Assembly (NCBI RefSeq): GCF_900113225.1
Contig: NZ_FOZE01000001.1
Location: forward strand, 62,001-126,000
DNA from: Mitsuaria sp. PDC51
Lineage (GTDB): Bacteria; Pseudomonadota; Gammaproteobacteria; Burkholderiales; Burkholderiaceae_C
Direction of reading: 5' to 3'
DNA: 64,000 nt
Shown here: one piece after another, positions 1-8,738 of the stretch
Layout: each line of letters opens with the position of its first letter
How positions within the stretch are numbered: the first letter of the stretch is position 1
The notes under the pieces: model-generated
Told to the model about the DNA's origin: nothing
The model's database searches: none
What the model saw: only the letters and a program-made list of their open reading frames with translations
Made by a program: the position numbers and the translations under genes

Positions 1-341
1 GCCTTGACGCTGGCTTCATCGCGGCGGGCGCCCTGGATCTCGCTGATGCGGCCCAGTTCGTCGATGCCGGAGGTCGCGTGGCCGCCAAGCGCGGCCAGCT
101 GTTCAGGCGTCAGGCCCTCGCGGCGGATCTTGCGCAGCATGTCGAGCTCGCGCTTGCGCACGAAATCGTTGCGCCGCTTGCGCTCCACCATCGCCCGCAG
201 CTCGGCCTTGGCGGCATCGGCCTCGGGATCGTCCTGGCGGGAGTTGATCTCCGCCCAGTCGGTCGTCGGATTGGCGACGAAGCGCGCCACCTTGCGGAAG
301 AAGCTCTCGCCTTCTTTGGTGCCGTCTTTGGGGTCGGTCAT
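1..341 (-). CDS. Conserved small protein of unknown function, 3' part cut by window edge
   Basis: Reading the minus strand from an ATG at 341 gives an open frame of 113 codons that runs off the window. The protein starts MTDPKDGTKEGESFFRKVAR and is rich in charged residues (Lys, Arg, Glu, Asp), with a helical middle (about residues 45-75) and no signal peptide or membrane segment. It lies 34 bases downstream of dksA in the same direction, so it is probably co-transcribed with it. I do not recognise a functional domain; a conserved Burkholderiales protein next to dksA is my best description. Being cut at the edge, its full length is unknown. Confidence 0.6.
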   Translation of the reverse strand, partial: MTDPKDGTKEGESFFRKVARFVANPTTDWAEINSRQDDPEADAAKAELRAMVERKRRNDFVRKRELDMLRKIRREGLTPEQLAALGGHATSGIDELGRISEIQGARRDEASVK

Positions 342-375
342 GCTCTGGCGGACCTTGCTCTGCGCGCTGTCCGGC

Positions 376-1011
376 TCAATCGCCGAACATCTTCTGTTTC
401 AGCTCACGGCGCTGCTGCGCTTCCAGCGACAGCGTGGCGGTCGGGCGCGCGATCAGGCGACCCAGGCCGATCGGCTCGCCGGTCTCGTCGCAGTAGCCGT
501 ACTCGCCGCTTTCCAGGCGCTGCAGCGATTGCATGATCTTCTTCAGCAGCTTGCGCTCGCGGTCGCGGGTGCGCAGCTCCAGGGCGTGCTCTTCCTCGAT
601 CGTGGCGCGGTCGGCCGGGTCGGGGACGATGGAGGTGTCCTCGCGCAGGTGCTCGGTCGTCTCGCCGGCGTTGGACAGGATGTCTTCCTTCAGCTGCGTC
701 AGCTTGGCGCGGAAGAAGTCGACTTGCTTGTCGTTCATGTACTCGCTGTCCGGCATCGCCAGCACTTCGGCGTCGGTCAGTTCGGCACCGGCCTTGGATT
801 TCCAGGCAGACGAGAGTTTGGGATCGGTCTTCACGGCAGGGCGGCTGTTCTGGTTCGTTGATGTCGGGGTCGAAGGCCGGACAGGGCTGTCCAGCAGAGA
901 GACCGTGCTGTCGGGCGCGTCCGCGTCGGCGGGTTTGCCTGCCGCCGGAGCCTTGGCCACCTTGGCGGCGGCCTTGGGCGCGGCGGTCTTGGAGGCCGGT
1001 GTCTTGCTCAC
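376..1011 (-). CDS. dksA: RNA polymerase-binding transcription factor DksA, one-cysteine type with long N-terminal extension
   Basis: DksA binds the secondary channel of RNA polymerase and, with ppGpp, retunes rRNA and amino-acid promoters. The coiled-coil tip motif PDPADRA is intact, with the two key aspartates (D133 and D136 counting from the upstream GTG at 1017). The C-terminal zinc-finger region reads YGYCDETGEPIGLGRL and ends TLSLEAQ, so only one of the four zinc cysteines remains; this is the zinc-independent style known from many alpha- and betaproteobacteria. About 75 Ala/Pro/Lys-rich residues precede the conserved part, making it longer than E. coli DksA (151 aa). Two GTG starts are possible, 1017 and 1011; AGGAG lies 7 bases before the one at 1011, which I therefore prefer. 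A TACAAT -10-like hexamer is at 1102-1107 on this strand. Confidence 0.93.
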   Translation of the reverse strand: MSKTPASKTAAPKAAAKVAKAPAAGKPADADAPDSTVSLLDSPVRPSTPTSTNQNSRPAVKTDPKLSSAWKSKAGAELTDAEVLAMPDSEYMNDKQVDFFRAKLTQLKEDILSNAGETTEHLREDTSIVPDPADRATIEEEHALELRTRDRERKLLKKIMQSLQRLESGEYGYCDETGEPIGLGRLIARPTATLSLEAQQRRELKQKMFGD

Positions 1012-1160
1012 GTTCACTCTCCTAGCGGCTCTTTATACCTGCTCGACATGAGAAGCCGGGGCTTCCCGCGCTGGCGCAGGGGCCTGGTTCGGGCGCGGCG
1101 GATTGTAGCCACCTCCGCCGCCGCGCCGCCGATGGGTCTGAACCATCGGTCAGTGTGGCA

Positions 1161-2282
1161 CTAAGCCAGGCAGCCTTCCAGCCCCTGCATCAGGATGTCC
1201 TTCGGCAGATCGATGCCGATGAACACCATCTTGCTGACCTTCTTCTCCTCGGGCACCCACTTCGGACCGAGGTCGGACCCCATCAGCTGGTGCACGCCCT
1301 GGAAGATCACCTTCTTGTCGGTGCCCTTCATGTTCAGCACGCCCTTGTAGCGCAGCATCTTCGGACCGTACACCTGCACGATCGCGCCCAGGAAGTCCTC
1401 CAGCTTGGCCGGGTTGAACGGGCGCTCCGAGCGGAAGACGAAGGACTTCACGTCGTCGTCATGGTGGTGATGGTGCGGATGGTCGCAGTGCTCGCCGTGC
1501 TCGTGGTCGTGATGATCGTGGGCATGGTCGTGGCCATGGTCATGACCGTGCTCGTGCGCATGGTCGTGCTCGTCGGCGGCCAGGAAGTCGGGGTCGATCT
1601 CCAGCTTGGCGTTCAGGTTGAAGCCGCGCAGGTCGAAGACGTCCTTGATCGGCACCTCGCCGAAGTGCACCTTGGACTGCGGCGCGCGCGGGTTCATGTG
1701 CTTGAGGCGGTGCGACAGCGCGTCCACCGCGGCGGCGTCGACCAGGTCCGTCTTGCTCAGGAAGATCTGGTCGGCGAAACCGACCTGGCGGCGCGCCTCC
1801 TGGCGGGTGTCGAGCTGATCGTTCGCATGCTTGGCGTCGACCAGCGTCAGGATCGAGTCGAGCAGGAAGGTCTCCGCGATCTCGTCGTCCATGAAGAAGG
1901 TCTGCGCGACCGGGCCGGGGTCGGCCAGGCCGGTGGTCTCGATGACCACGCGCTCGAAGTCCAGCTCGCCCTTGCGGCGCTTGGCGGCCAGGTCGGCCAG
2001 CGTGGTGCGCAGGTCCTCGCGGATGGTGCAGCAGACGCAGCCGTTGCTGAGCTGGATGATCTGCTCCTGCGTCTCGCTGACGAGGATGTCGTTGTCGATG
2101 TTCTCCTCGCCGAACTCGTTCTCGATGACGGCGATCTTCTGGCCGTGCGCCTCGGTCAGCACGCGCTTGAGCAGCGTCGTCTTGCCCGAGCCGAGGAAGC
2201 CCGTGAGGATGGTGGCGGGGATCAGTCCCGGCGCGGGACTCGTGGCTGGATTCGCGGCGGCGGTGTCAGGAACGGACGACAT
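1161..2282 (-). CDS. COG0523 (CobW/YjiA-type) GTP-binding protein, candidate zinc metallochaperone
   Basis: G3E-family P-loop GTPase of 373 aa. From the ATG at 2282, the Walker A GFLGSGKTT is at 28-36, the metal-binding GCVCC motif at 81-85, and the guanine-specificity SKTD at 176-179; the C-terminal CobW domain follows. Between them, at about 239-274, lies a histidine/aspartate-rich segment with more than 15 histidines, typical of members that hold Zn or Ni. Family knowledge: COG0523 proteins deliver metals to client proteins. The neighbour is dksA, which here lacks its zinc cysteines, so a role in zinc economy is plausible but inferred. A TTG start at 2321 would add 13 residues without a better ribosome-binding site. 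No Zur-box was evident to me upstream. Confidence 0.88.
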   Translation of the reverse strand: MSSVPDTAAANPATSPAPGLIPATILTGFLGSGKTTLLKRVLTEAHGQKIAVIENEFGEENIDNDILVSETQEQIIQLSNGCVCCTIREDLRTTLADLAAKRRKGELDFERVVIETTGLADPGPVAQTFFMDDEIAETFLLDSILTLVDAKHANDQLDTRQEARRQVGFADQIFLSKTDLVDAAAVDALSHRLKHMNPRAPQSKVHFGEVPIKDVFDLRGFNLNAKLEIDPDFLAADEHDHAHEHGHDHGHDHAHDHHDHEHGEHCDHPHHHHHDDDVKSFVFRSERPFNPAKLEDFLGAIVQVYGPKMLRYKGVLNMKGTDKKVIFQGVHQLMGSDLGPKWVPEEKKVSKMVFIGIDLPKDILMQGLEGCLA

Positions 2283-2350
2283 GGTGAACGACCAATCTAT
2301 GGAGAAGCTTGGGCCCGGCAACTGGGGGCGGATGACTGTGTTTCAAGCGA

Positions 2351-3289
2351 ATGTCAATGTCAATCGGTTATTCTGGCGCCTCCTCAACGACGGCACACAC
2401 GACAGTGTCTGATCCCCAGCCTAGTCGGCCCGCCAAGCATGGCGGGCGTGGCAACGACCAACGCGGTCTCATCGATCGCGTGCTCGAATTCCTGCACCCC
2501 GGCCCGGACTCGACCAGCGAGCTGATCGAGAACTTCGCCGAAGCGGAGGAGCGCGATCTGATCGCGCCCGAATCGCGCCAGATGCTCGAGGGCGTCCTGC
2601 GAATGGCCGAACTCAGCGCCGGTGACGTCATGGTCGCCGCGCCGCGGATGGACCTGCTGGACATCCAGTCGCCGCCCGACGAACTGCTGGCCGCCGTCAT
2701 CGATACCGGTCACTCGCGTTTCCCGGTCTACGACGGCCAGCGCGACAACATCATTGGCATCCTGCTGGCCAAGGACCTGCTCAAGCTCCAGCGCGCTCCG
2801 GAACTGAATCTGCGCGCGCTGTTGCGCCCGGCAGTTTTCGTGCCCGAGAGCAAGGGCCTCAATGAGCTGCTCCGCGATTTCCGTTCCAACCGGAATCACC
2901 TGGCCATCGTGATCGACGAATTCGGCAACACCGCCGGCCTGATCACGATCGAGGACGTGCTCGAGGAGATCGTCGGTGAGATCGAGGACGAATTCGACGT
3001 CGGCGACGGCGATGCTGGCATCTACACGCTGGCCGACGGCAGCTACCGCGTCGCGGGCGACGCCGAGATCGACGCGGTCAACACCGCCTTCGGGCTGTCG
3101 CTGTCCGACGCCGACTTCGACACCATCGGCGGCCTGGTGGCGCATGAGCATGGCCGCGTGCCGCGCCGCGGCGAGACCGTCGAGGTCGCCGGCCTGCGCT
3201 TCTCGGTGATGATCAACCGCGGCGGCGCGGTGCGCTGGTTCAAGGTGACCCGCGCGCCGGCGCCCGAGGCCGACGACCACAGCGGCTGA
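2351..3289 (+). CDS. corC: CorC/YbeX-type CBS-pair protein (HlyC/CorC family)
   Basis: Soluble member of the HlyC/CorC family, 312 aa. It has a tandem CBS pair (about 93-215), with the family signature around SRFPVYDG and VIDEFGNTAGLITIEDVLEEIVGEI, then a C-terminal CorC/transporter-associated domain ending near 305. There is no DUF21 membrane domain. In E. coli YbeX/CorC is linked to Mg/Co efflux and ribosome metabolism and, as here, sits directly before lnt. Its stop TGA shares one base with the lnt start (TGATG), so translation is likely coupled. The first about 20 residues are poorly conserved and the true start may be the ATG at 2357 or the GTG at 2405. It is divergent from the CobW gene. 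Confidence 0.92.
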   Translation: MSMSIGYSGASSTTAHTTVSDPQPSRPAKHGGRGNDQRGLIDRVLEFLHPGPDSTSELIENFAEAEERDLIAPESRQMLEGVLRMAELSAGDVMVAAPRMDLLDIQSPPDELLAAVIDTGHSRFPVYDGQRDNIIGILLAKDLLKLQRAPELNLRALLRPAVFVPESKGLNELLRDFRSNRNHLAIVIDEFGNTAGLITIEDVLEEIVGEIEDEFDVGDGDAGIYTLADGSYRVAGDAEIDAVNTAFGLSLSDADFDTIGGLVAHEHGRVPRRGETVEVAGLRFSVMINRGGAVRWFKVTRAPAPEADDHSG

Positions 3290-4833
3290 TGCGCCGCGGC
3301 TCCTTGTCGGACCGGATCGACGGCGGGGCCCGCCAGGGCCGGTGGTCCTGGCTGCTTCATCCGGCGCTCGCGCTTGTCGCCGGGGCGCTGCACACCGCCT
3401 CGTTCTCGCCCAGTCCCGCCTGGTGGCTGCAGCCGCTGGCGCTGGCCTGGCTGGTCGCCGCCTGCGATGGCGTGCGGCCGCGCCGCGCCGCGCTGGCCGG
3501 CGCGCTGTTCGGCATCGGCTGGCTGGCCTCGGGGCTGTGGTGGCTCTACATCAGCATGCACGACTTCGGGCATCTGCCCGCGGCCGTGTCGGCGCTGGCG
3601 GTGCTGGCGCTGGCGTTGTTCCTCTCGCTCTACTACGCCGCCGGCATGGGTCTGGCGGTTCGCTGGTCCGCCGGCGCCGCGCCGACGCGGCGGGTGCTCG
3701 CCTTCGCCGCCCTGTGGCTGGGCGCGGAACTCGCCCGCGCGAGCTGGTTCACCGGCTTCCCGTGGATCGCCAGCGGTTACGCGCATGCGCAGGGGCCGCT
3801 GGCCGCGCTCGCGCCCTATGTCGGCGTCTACGGCATCACCGCGGTGGCGGCCCTGCTGGCGGCGGCGCTGGCGCTGCGCCACTGGGCGCTGCTGGGCGCG
3901 CTGGTCGTCGCCATCGGCCTGGCGCAACTCCTGCCGCGGGATTTCACGCGCCCGACCGGCACGCTGGCCGTGTCGCTGGTGCAGCCCAACATCCCGCAGG
4001 ACCAGAAGTTCGACCGCGATCGCTTCGATCAGAACCTCGACCAGCTGACCGCGCTGATCGAGTCGGCCCGCGGGCAGGTCGTCATCACGCCGGAGTCGGT
4101 GCTGCCTGTGCCGCTGGCCTTCCTCGACGAGGCGCATGTGGAGCGCTTGCGCCGCGACGCCCGGCAGCGGCCGCTGCTGCTGGGCACCTTCCTGGGCAAC
4201 ACGACCGATGGTTTCGTGAACTCGCTGGCCGCCATGGGCTTCGCGGGCGAGTACGACTACGGCAAGCGCCACCTGCTGCCCTTCGGCGAGTTCATCCCGC
4301 CCGGCTTCCACTGGTTTGTCAGGGCGATGAACATCCCGATGGACGACCAGGCCAGCGGCACGCACCAGCGCGCGCTGGCCTTCGCGGGCCAGCGCCTGCG
4401 GCCGCTGATCTGCTACGAGGACCTGTTCGGCGAGGACGTCGTCGCCAGCGCGCTGGACCGCGGCGACGCGGCCGCCACGGTCTTCGTCAACGTGAGCAAC
4501 CTGGCCTGGTTCGGGCCGCGCATGGTGCAGGACCAGCACCTGCAGTTCTCGCAGATGCGGGCGCTGGAATTCCAGCGGCCGATCGTGCGGGCGACCAACA
4601 CCGGCGCGACCGCGCAGGTCGACCACCGCGGGCAGGTGCTGGCCCGGCTCCCGGCGGAGCAGGCGGGCGTGCTCGAGGTCACCGTGGAGGGCCGCAGCGG
4701 CGTCACGCCCTATGCGCGCTGGCTGTCGGCGGCGGGCCTGTGGCCGCTGTGGGCGCTGGCCGCGGCGGGACTGTTGCCGGTGCTGGTGCCGGCCTGGCGA
4801 CGCCGCCGCGCCGGCGCCGGACGCGTCGCCTGA
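3289..4833 (+). CDS. lnt: Apolipoprotein N-acyltransferase
   Basis: Lnt adds the third acyl chain to the N-terminal cysteine of lipoproteins in the inner membrane. The 514-aa protein has six to seven hydrophobic segments in its first 215 residues, then a periplasmic nitrilase-like domain, then one C-terminal membrane segment (about 485-505) followed by a basic tail. The catalytic triad is visible: Glu269 in VVITPESVLPV, Lys326 in YDYGKRHLLPFGEF and Cys375 in LICYEDLF. Length fits the family (about 510). The start overlaps the corC stop by one base. The gene order corC-lnt-glyQ is common in betaproteobacteria. Confidence 0.96.
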   Translation: MRRGSLSDRIDGGARQGRWSWLLHPALALVAGALHTASFSPSPAWWLQPLALAWLVAACDGVRPRRAALAGALFGIGWLASGLWWLYISMHDFGHLPAAVSALAVLALALFLSLYYAAGMGLAVRWSAGAAPTRRVLAFAALWLGAELARASWFTGFPWIASGYAHAQGPLAALAPYVGVYGITAVAALLAAALALRHWALLGALVVAIGLAQLLPRDFTRPTGTLAVSLVQPNIPQDQKFDRDRFDQNLDQLTALIESARGQVVITPESVLPVPLAFLDEAHVERLRRDARQRPLLLGTFLGNTTDGFVNSLAAMGFAGEYDYGKRHLLPFGEFIPPGFHWFVRAMNIPMDDQASGTHQRALAFAGQRLRPLICYEDLFGEDVVASALDRGDAAATVFVNVSNLAWFGPRMVQDQHLQFSQMRALEFQRPIVRATNTGATAQVDHRGQVLARLPAEQAGVLEVTVEGRSGVTPYARWLSAAGLWPLWALAAAGLLPVLVPAWRRRRAGAGRVA

Positions 4834-4933
4834 CCGGGGCCCGCCGTCCCTGGGCGGCACGCCGGTGTCTCCCCCGGGCCGCACATAGAATCGGGCGTTT
4901 TGCTCCACCGCCGGCCCGACGGCCCGACGCCCC

Positions 4934-5908
4934 ATGCTGACTTTCCAGCAACTGATCCTCCGCCTGCAGGAATACTGGTCCAAGCAGGGTTGCGCCCTGC
5001 TGCAGCCCTATGACATGGAGGTCGGCGCCGGCACCAGCCACACCGCGACCTTCCTGCGCGCGCTGGGTCCCGAGCCCTGGAAGGCCGCCTACGTGCAGCC
5101 CAGCCGTCGCCCCAAGGACGGCCGCTACGGCGAGAACCCGAACCGGCTGCAGCACTATTACCAGTTCCAGGTCGTGCTCAAGCCGGCGCCGGCCAACATC
5201 CTGGAGCTCTACCTGGGCTCGCTCGAGGCGCTGGGCTTCGACCTGAAGAAGAACGACGTCCGCTTCGTCGAGGACGACTGGGAGAACCCCACGCTCGGCT
5301 GCTGGGGCCTGGGCTGGGAGGTCTGGCTCAACGGCATGGAGGTGACCCAGTTCACCTACTTCCAGCAGGTCGGCGGCATCGACTGCAAACCCATCACCGG
5401 CGAGATCACCTACGGCCTCGAGCGCCTGGCGATGTACCTGCAGGGCAAGGAATCGGTCTACGACCTCGTCTATACCGACGGTCTGACCTACGGCGATGTG
5501 TTCCACCAGAACGAGGTCGAGCAGTCGACCTACAACTTCGAGCACAGCGACGTCGACTTCCTGCTGCAGGCCTTCGGCGCCTACGAGCGCAAGTCCAAGG
5601 ACCTCATGGACACGCGGCTGGCGCTGCCGGCCTACGAGCAGCTGCTCAAGGCGGCCCACACCTTCAACCTGCTGGATGCCCGCGGCGCGATCAGCGTGAC
5701 CGAGCGCGCCGCCTACATCGGCCGCATCCGCAACCTGGCGCGCGCCGTGGCCCAGAGCTACGTCGACAGCCGCGCGCGACTGGGCTTCCCGATGGCCCCC
5801 AAGGCCTGGGCCGACGAGGTCGTCGCGCAGATCGAGAAGAAGAGCGCCGAGGCCGCCGCGAAGTCCGGGAAGGCCGCGGAGCAGTCGGACAAGAAGACCG
5901 CCGCCTGA
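4934..5908 (+). CDS. glyQ: Glycine--tRNA ligase alpha subunit
   Basis: The alpha subunit of the bacterial alpha2beta2 glycyl-tRNA synthetase carries the class II catalytic core. The start [15 protein letters not shown], the motif around [22 protein letters not shown], and the segment [23 protein letters not shown] are hallmark sequences. It is 324 aa, a little longer than E. coli GlyQ (303) because of an Ala/Lys-rich tail after about residue 300. The 100-base gap after lnt contains CATAGAAT around 4886-4893, which could be a -10 element, so glyQ may have its own promoter as well as read-through from lnt. glyS follows 19 bases downstream. Confidence 0.97.
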   Translation: MLTFQQLILRLQEYWSKQGCALLQPYDMEVGAGTSHTATFLRALGPEPWKAAYVQPSRRPKDGRYGENPNRLQHYYQFQVVLKPAPANILELYLGSLEALGFDLKKNDVRFVEDDWENPTLGCWGLGWEVWLNGMEVTQFTYFQQVGGIDCKPITGEITYGLERLAMYLQGKESVYDLVYTDGLTYGDVFHQNEVEQSTYNFEHSDVDFLLQAFGAYERKSKDLMDTRLALPAYEQLLKAAHTFNLLDARGAISVTERAAYIGRIRNLARAVAQSYVDSRARLGFPMAPKAWADEVVAQIEKKSAEAAAKSGKAAEQSDKKTAA

Positions 5909-5927
5909 CGACGAGGAACACCGCCCC

Positions 5928-8069
5928 ATGACCACGAAGAACCTGCTCGTCGAACTGTTTGTCGAGGAACTGCCGCCCAAGGCGCTTAGGAAGCTGGGCG
6001 AGGCGTTCTCGGCGGTGCTGGCCGATGCGCTCAAGGCGCAGGGCCTGGCGCCGGCCGACGCGGCCGTGACCGCCTACGCCACGCCGCGCCGCCTGGCGGT
6101 GCATCTGGCCGGCGTCGCCGCCAAGGCCGCCGACCGCGCCGTCCAGCAGAAGCTGATGCCGGTGGCGGTGGCCCTGGACGCCGCGGGCAATGCCACGCCG
6201 GCGCTGCTCAAGAAGCTGGCGTCGGTGGGTGCCGACGCCACCGTCGTGCCCAGCCTCAAGCGCGCCCCCGACGGCAAGGCCGAGGCGCTGTTCCTGGACA
6301 CCGTCGTCGCCGGCGTGTCGCTCAAGGACGGCCTGCAGAAGGCGCTGGACGAGGCGCTCGCCAAGCTGCCCATTCCCAAGGTCATGACCTACCAGCTGGC
6401 CGACGGCTGGAGCGACGTCAAGTTCGTGCGTCCGGCCCACGGCCTGGTCGCGCTGCATGGCGAGGACCTGGTCGAGATCGGCGCGCTGGGCCTCACCGCC
6501 GGCCGGACGACGCGCGGTCATCGCTTCGAGTCCAAGGCCGGGACGATCACGATCCAGAGCGCCGACAACTATGAGCGCCAGCTCCGCGAAGAGGGCGCGG
6601 TGATCGCGTCCTTCGACCAGCGTCGCGACGAGATCGTGCGCCAGCTGCAGGCGCAGGCCGCGCCGCTGGGCCTGACGCCGATCGACGCGCCCGAGCTGCT
6701 GGACGAGGTGACCGCGCTGGTGGAGCTGCCCAACGTGCTGTCCTGCCAGTTCGAGCCCGAGTTCCTGGCCGTGCCGCAGGAGTGCCTGATCCTGACGATG
6801 AAGGCCAACCAGAAGTACTTCCCGCTGCTGGACGCGCAGGGCAAGCTGACCCACCGCTTCCTGGTGGTCAGCAACATCCATCCGGACGATGCGTCCAAGG
6901 TCATCGAGGGCAACGAGCGCGTCGTGCGCCCGCGCCTGGCCGATGCGAAGTTCTTCTTCGACCAGGACCGCAAGAAGACGCTGGCCTCGCGCGTCGAGGG
7001 CCTGGGCAAGGTGGTCTATCACGGCAAGCTCGGCAGCCAGGGCGAACGCACCGAGCGCGTGCGCGCGATCGCGCATGCGATCGTCAACCAGCTGCGCATG
7101 GCCCAGCACCCGTACACGGTCGAGGCCAAGGACGAGTTCGACGTGCTCGACAGCAAGGCCCAGGAGGCCGCGCTGCTGGCCAAGGCCGACCTGCTGACCG
7201 ACATGGTGGGCGAGTTCCCCGAGCTGCAGGGCATCATGGGCGGCTACTACGCGCGCCATGAAGGCTTGCGCGACGGCGTGGCCAAGGCGATCGAGGACCA
7301 CTACAAGCCGCGCTTCGCCGGCGATGCGCTGCCGCGCAACCACACCGGCACCGTCGTCGCGCTGGCGGACAAGCTCGAGACGCTGATCGGCCTGTTCGGC
7401 ATCGGCCAGCTGCCCACCGGCGACAAGGACCCGTTCGCGCTGCGCCGCCACGCGCTGGGCGTGATCCGCATCCTGGTCGAGAACCACATGCACCTGTCGC
7501 TGCCGGAGCTGATCCAGGGCGCGCTGCCCGCGTTCGGCGAGCTGATCCAGGATCCGACCGAGCCGCTGCTGGGCTTCTTCGCCGACCGCCTGGCGGTGAG
7601 CCTGCGCGACCAGGGCTACAGCGCCCAGGAGGTCGACGCGGTGCTGGCGCTGAGCCCGGCCCGCCTGGGCGACGTGCCCAAGCGCCTGGGCGCCGTGCGC
7701 GCCTTCGCCGCGCTGCCCGAATCGGCCTCGCTGGCCGCGGCCAACAAGCGGGTCGGCAACATCCTCAAGAAGATCGAGGGCGAGCTGCCGACCGAGGTCC
7801 AGCCCGCGCTGCTGACCGAGGCGGCCGAGCGGGCCCTGGCCGACGCGCTCGCCGGTGTGAAGCCGCAGGCCGACGCGCTGTTCGAGCAGCACGACTACGC
7901 CGGCTCGCTCAAGGCGCTGGCCGCGCTGAAGGCGCCGGTCGACGCCTTCTTCGACGACGTGATGGTGAACGCCGAGGACCCCGCGCTGCGCGCCAATCGC
8001 CAGGCGCTGCTCAAGCAGCTGCACGACGCGATGAACCGCGTCGCGGACCTGTCGCGCCTGGCGGCCTGA
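5928..8069 (+). CDS. glyS: Glycine--tRNA ligase beta subunit
   Basis: Large subunit (713 aa) of the heterotetrameric glycyl-tRNA synthetase; it holds the tRNA-binding and HD-like domains and the anticodon-binding end. The N-terminus NLLVELFVEELPPKALRKL and internal segments such as FEPEFLAVPQE, TMKANQKYFPLLD, KFFFDQDRKKTL and YGRHEG-like YYARHEGLRDGVA are diagnostic. E. coli GlyS is 689 aa, so length is normal. It follows glyQ by 19 bases and precedes gmhB by 18, forming one operon. The very large open frame on the opposite strand is a codon-bias shadow, not a gene. Confidence 0.97.
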   Translation: MTTKNLLVELFVEELPPKALRKLGEAFSAVLADALKAQGLAPADAAVTAYATPRRLAVHLAGVAAKAADRAVQQKLMPVAVALDAAGNATPALLKKLASVGADATVVPSLKRAPDGKAEALFLDTVVAGVSLKDGLQKALDEALAKLPIPKVMTYQLADGWSDVKFVRPAHGLVALHGEDLVEIGALGLTAGRTTRGHRFESKAGTITIQSADNYERQLREEGAVIASFDQRRDEIVRQLQAQAAPLGLTPIDAPELLDEVTALVELPNVLSCQFEPEFLAVPQECLILTMKANQKYFPLLDAQGKLTHRFLVVSNIHPDDASKVIEGNERVVRPRLADAKFFFDQDRKKTLASRVEGLGKVVYHGKLGSQGERTERVRAIAHAIVNQLRMAQHPYTVEAKDEFDVLDSKAQEAALLAKADLLTDMVGEFPELQGIMGGYYARHEGLRDGVAKAIEDHYKPRFAGDALPRNHTGTVVALADKLETLIGLFGIGQLPTGDKDPFALRRHALGVIRILVENHMHLSLPELIQGALPAFGELIQDPTEPLLGFFADRLAVSLRDQGYSAQEVDAVLALSPARLGDVPKRLGAVRAFAALPESASLAAANKRVGNILKKIEGELPTEVQPALLTEAAERALADALAGVKPQADALFEQHDYAGSLKALAALKAPVDAFFDDVMVNAEDPALRANRQALLKQLHDAMNRVADLSRLAA

Positions 8070-8087
8070 CGCAGAACGGAGCCTTCG

Positions 8088-8738
8088 ATGCCCAACCGGT
8101 CCGACCATCCGCATGGCATGAAACTGGTGATCCTGGGCCGCGACGGCACGATCAACCGCTACCGCGACGACCATGTGAAGTCGCCCGAGGAACTCGAGCC
8201 GCTGCCCGGCGCGCTCGAGGCCGTCGCGCGGCTGAACCACGCCGGCTGGCACACCGTCATGGCCACCAACCAGCCCGGCATCGGCCGCGGGCTGCTGGAC
8301 ATGGCCTCGCTCAACGCGGTGCACCTGCGGCTGAACCAGCTGCTGGCGGAGAAGGGCGGTCGGCTGGACGCAGCGTTCTTCTGCCCGCATGCGCCGGAAG
8401 AGAACTGCAACTGCCGCAAGCCGCTGCCGGGGCTGGTCGAACAGATCGGCGAGCGCTTCGGCGTGGACCTGCAGCAGGTCCATATGGTCGGCGCCAGCGT
8501 GCGCGACCTGCAGACCGCGCACAACGCCGGCTGCGTGCCGCACCTGGTGCGCGGCGACCGCCTGGCCGGCGTCGACGAGGCGCAGCTGCAGGGCCAGATC
8601 GCGCTGGTGCCCGGCTCGCGCGTGCACCAGGACCTGGCCGCCTTCGCCGAGGCCCTGATCCATGAGGAACGCCGCGCGCGCGCCGAGTCGCGCGGCGAAT
8701 CCGCTGAACCCGATACCGCTCCTGGAGACCTGGGCTGA
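8088..8738 (+). CDS. gmhB: GmhB-like HAD-superfamily protein with missing catalytic aspartates
   Basis: By family this is D-glycero-beta-D-manno-heptose-1,7-bisphosphate 7-phosphatase, the LPS heptose-pathway enzyme. Overall sequence, length (216 aa) and position between glyS and plsC fit. However, HAD motif I reads ILGRDGTIN: Gly17 (codon GGC) replaces the nucleophile Asp, while the acid/base Asp19 stays. Motif IV reads MVGASVRDLQ: Ala136 replaces the first, metal-binding Asp of GDxxxD. Motif II Thr60, the motif III lysine (K111, CRKP) and the zinc ligands Cys99, His101, Cys107 and Cys109 are all kept. A second ATG at 8118 would remove 10 residues; GGAG before 8088 supports the first. It could be a catalytically dead or repurposed family member. 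Its stop overlaps the plsC start by one base. Confidence 0.85.
   Translation: MPNRSDHPHGMKLVILGRDGTINRYRDDHVKSPEELEPLPGALEAVARLNHAGWHTVMATNQPGIGRGLLDMASLNAVHLRLNQLLAEKGGRLDAAFFCPHAPEENCNCRKPLPGLVEQIGERFGVDLQQVHMVGASVRDLQTAHNAGCVPHLVRGDRLAGVDEAQLQGQIALVPGSRVHQDLAAFAEALIHEERRARAESRGESAEPDTAPGDLG

Noticed and set aside
4834-4933. Glycine riboswitch before glyQ
   Set aside because: The 100-base gap lacks the conserved glycine aptamer elements and is too short for a tandem aptamer.
5691-8663. 990-codon open frame on the minus strand over glyS
   Set aside because: It is fully antisense to glyS and gmhB, its translation is low-complexity (Arg/Gln/Leu/Val-rich) and matches no family; it is a shadow caused by high GC.
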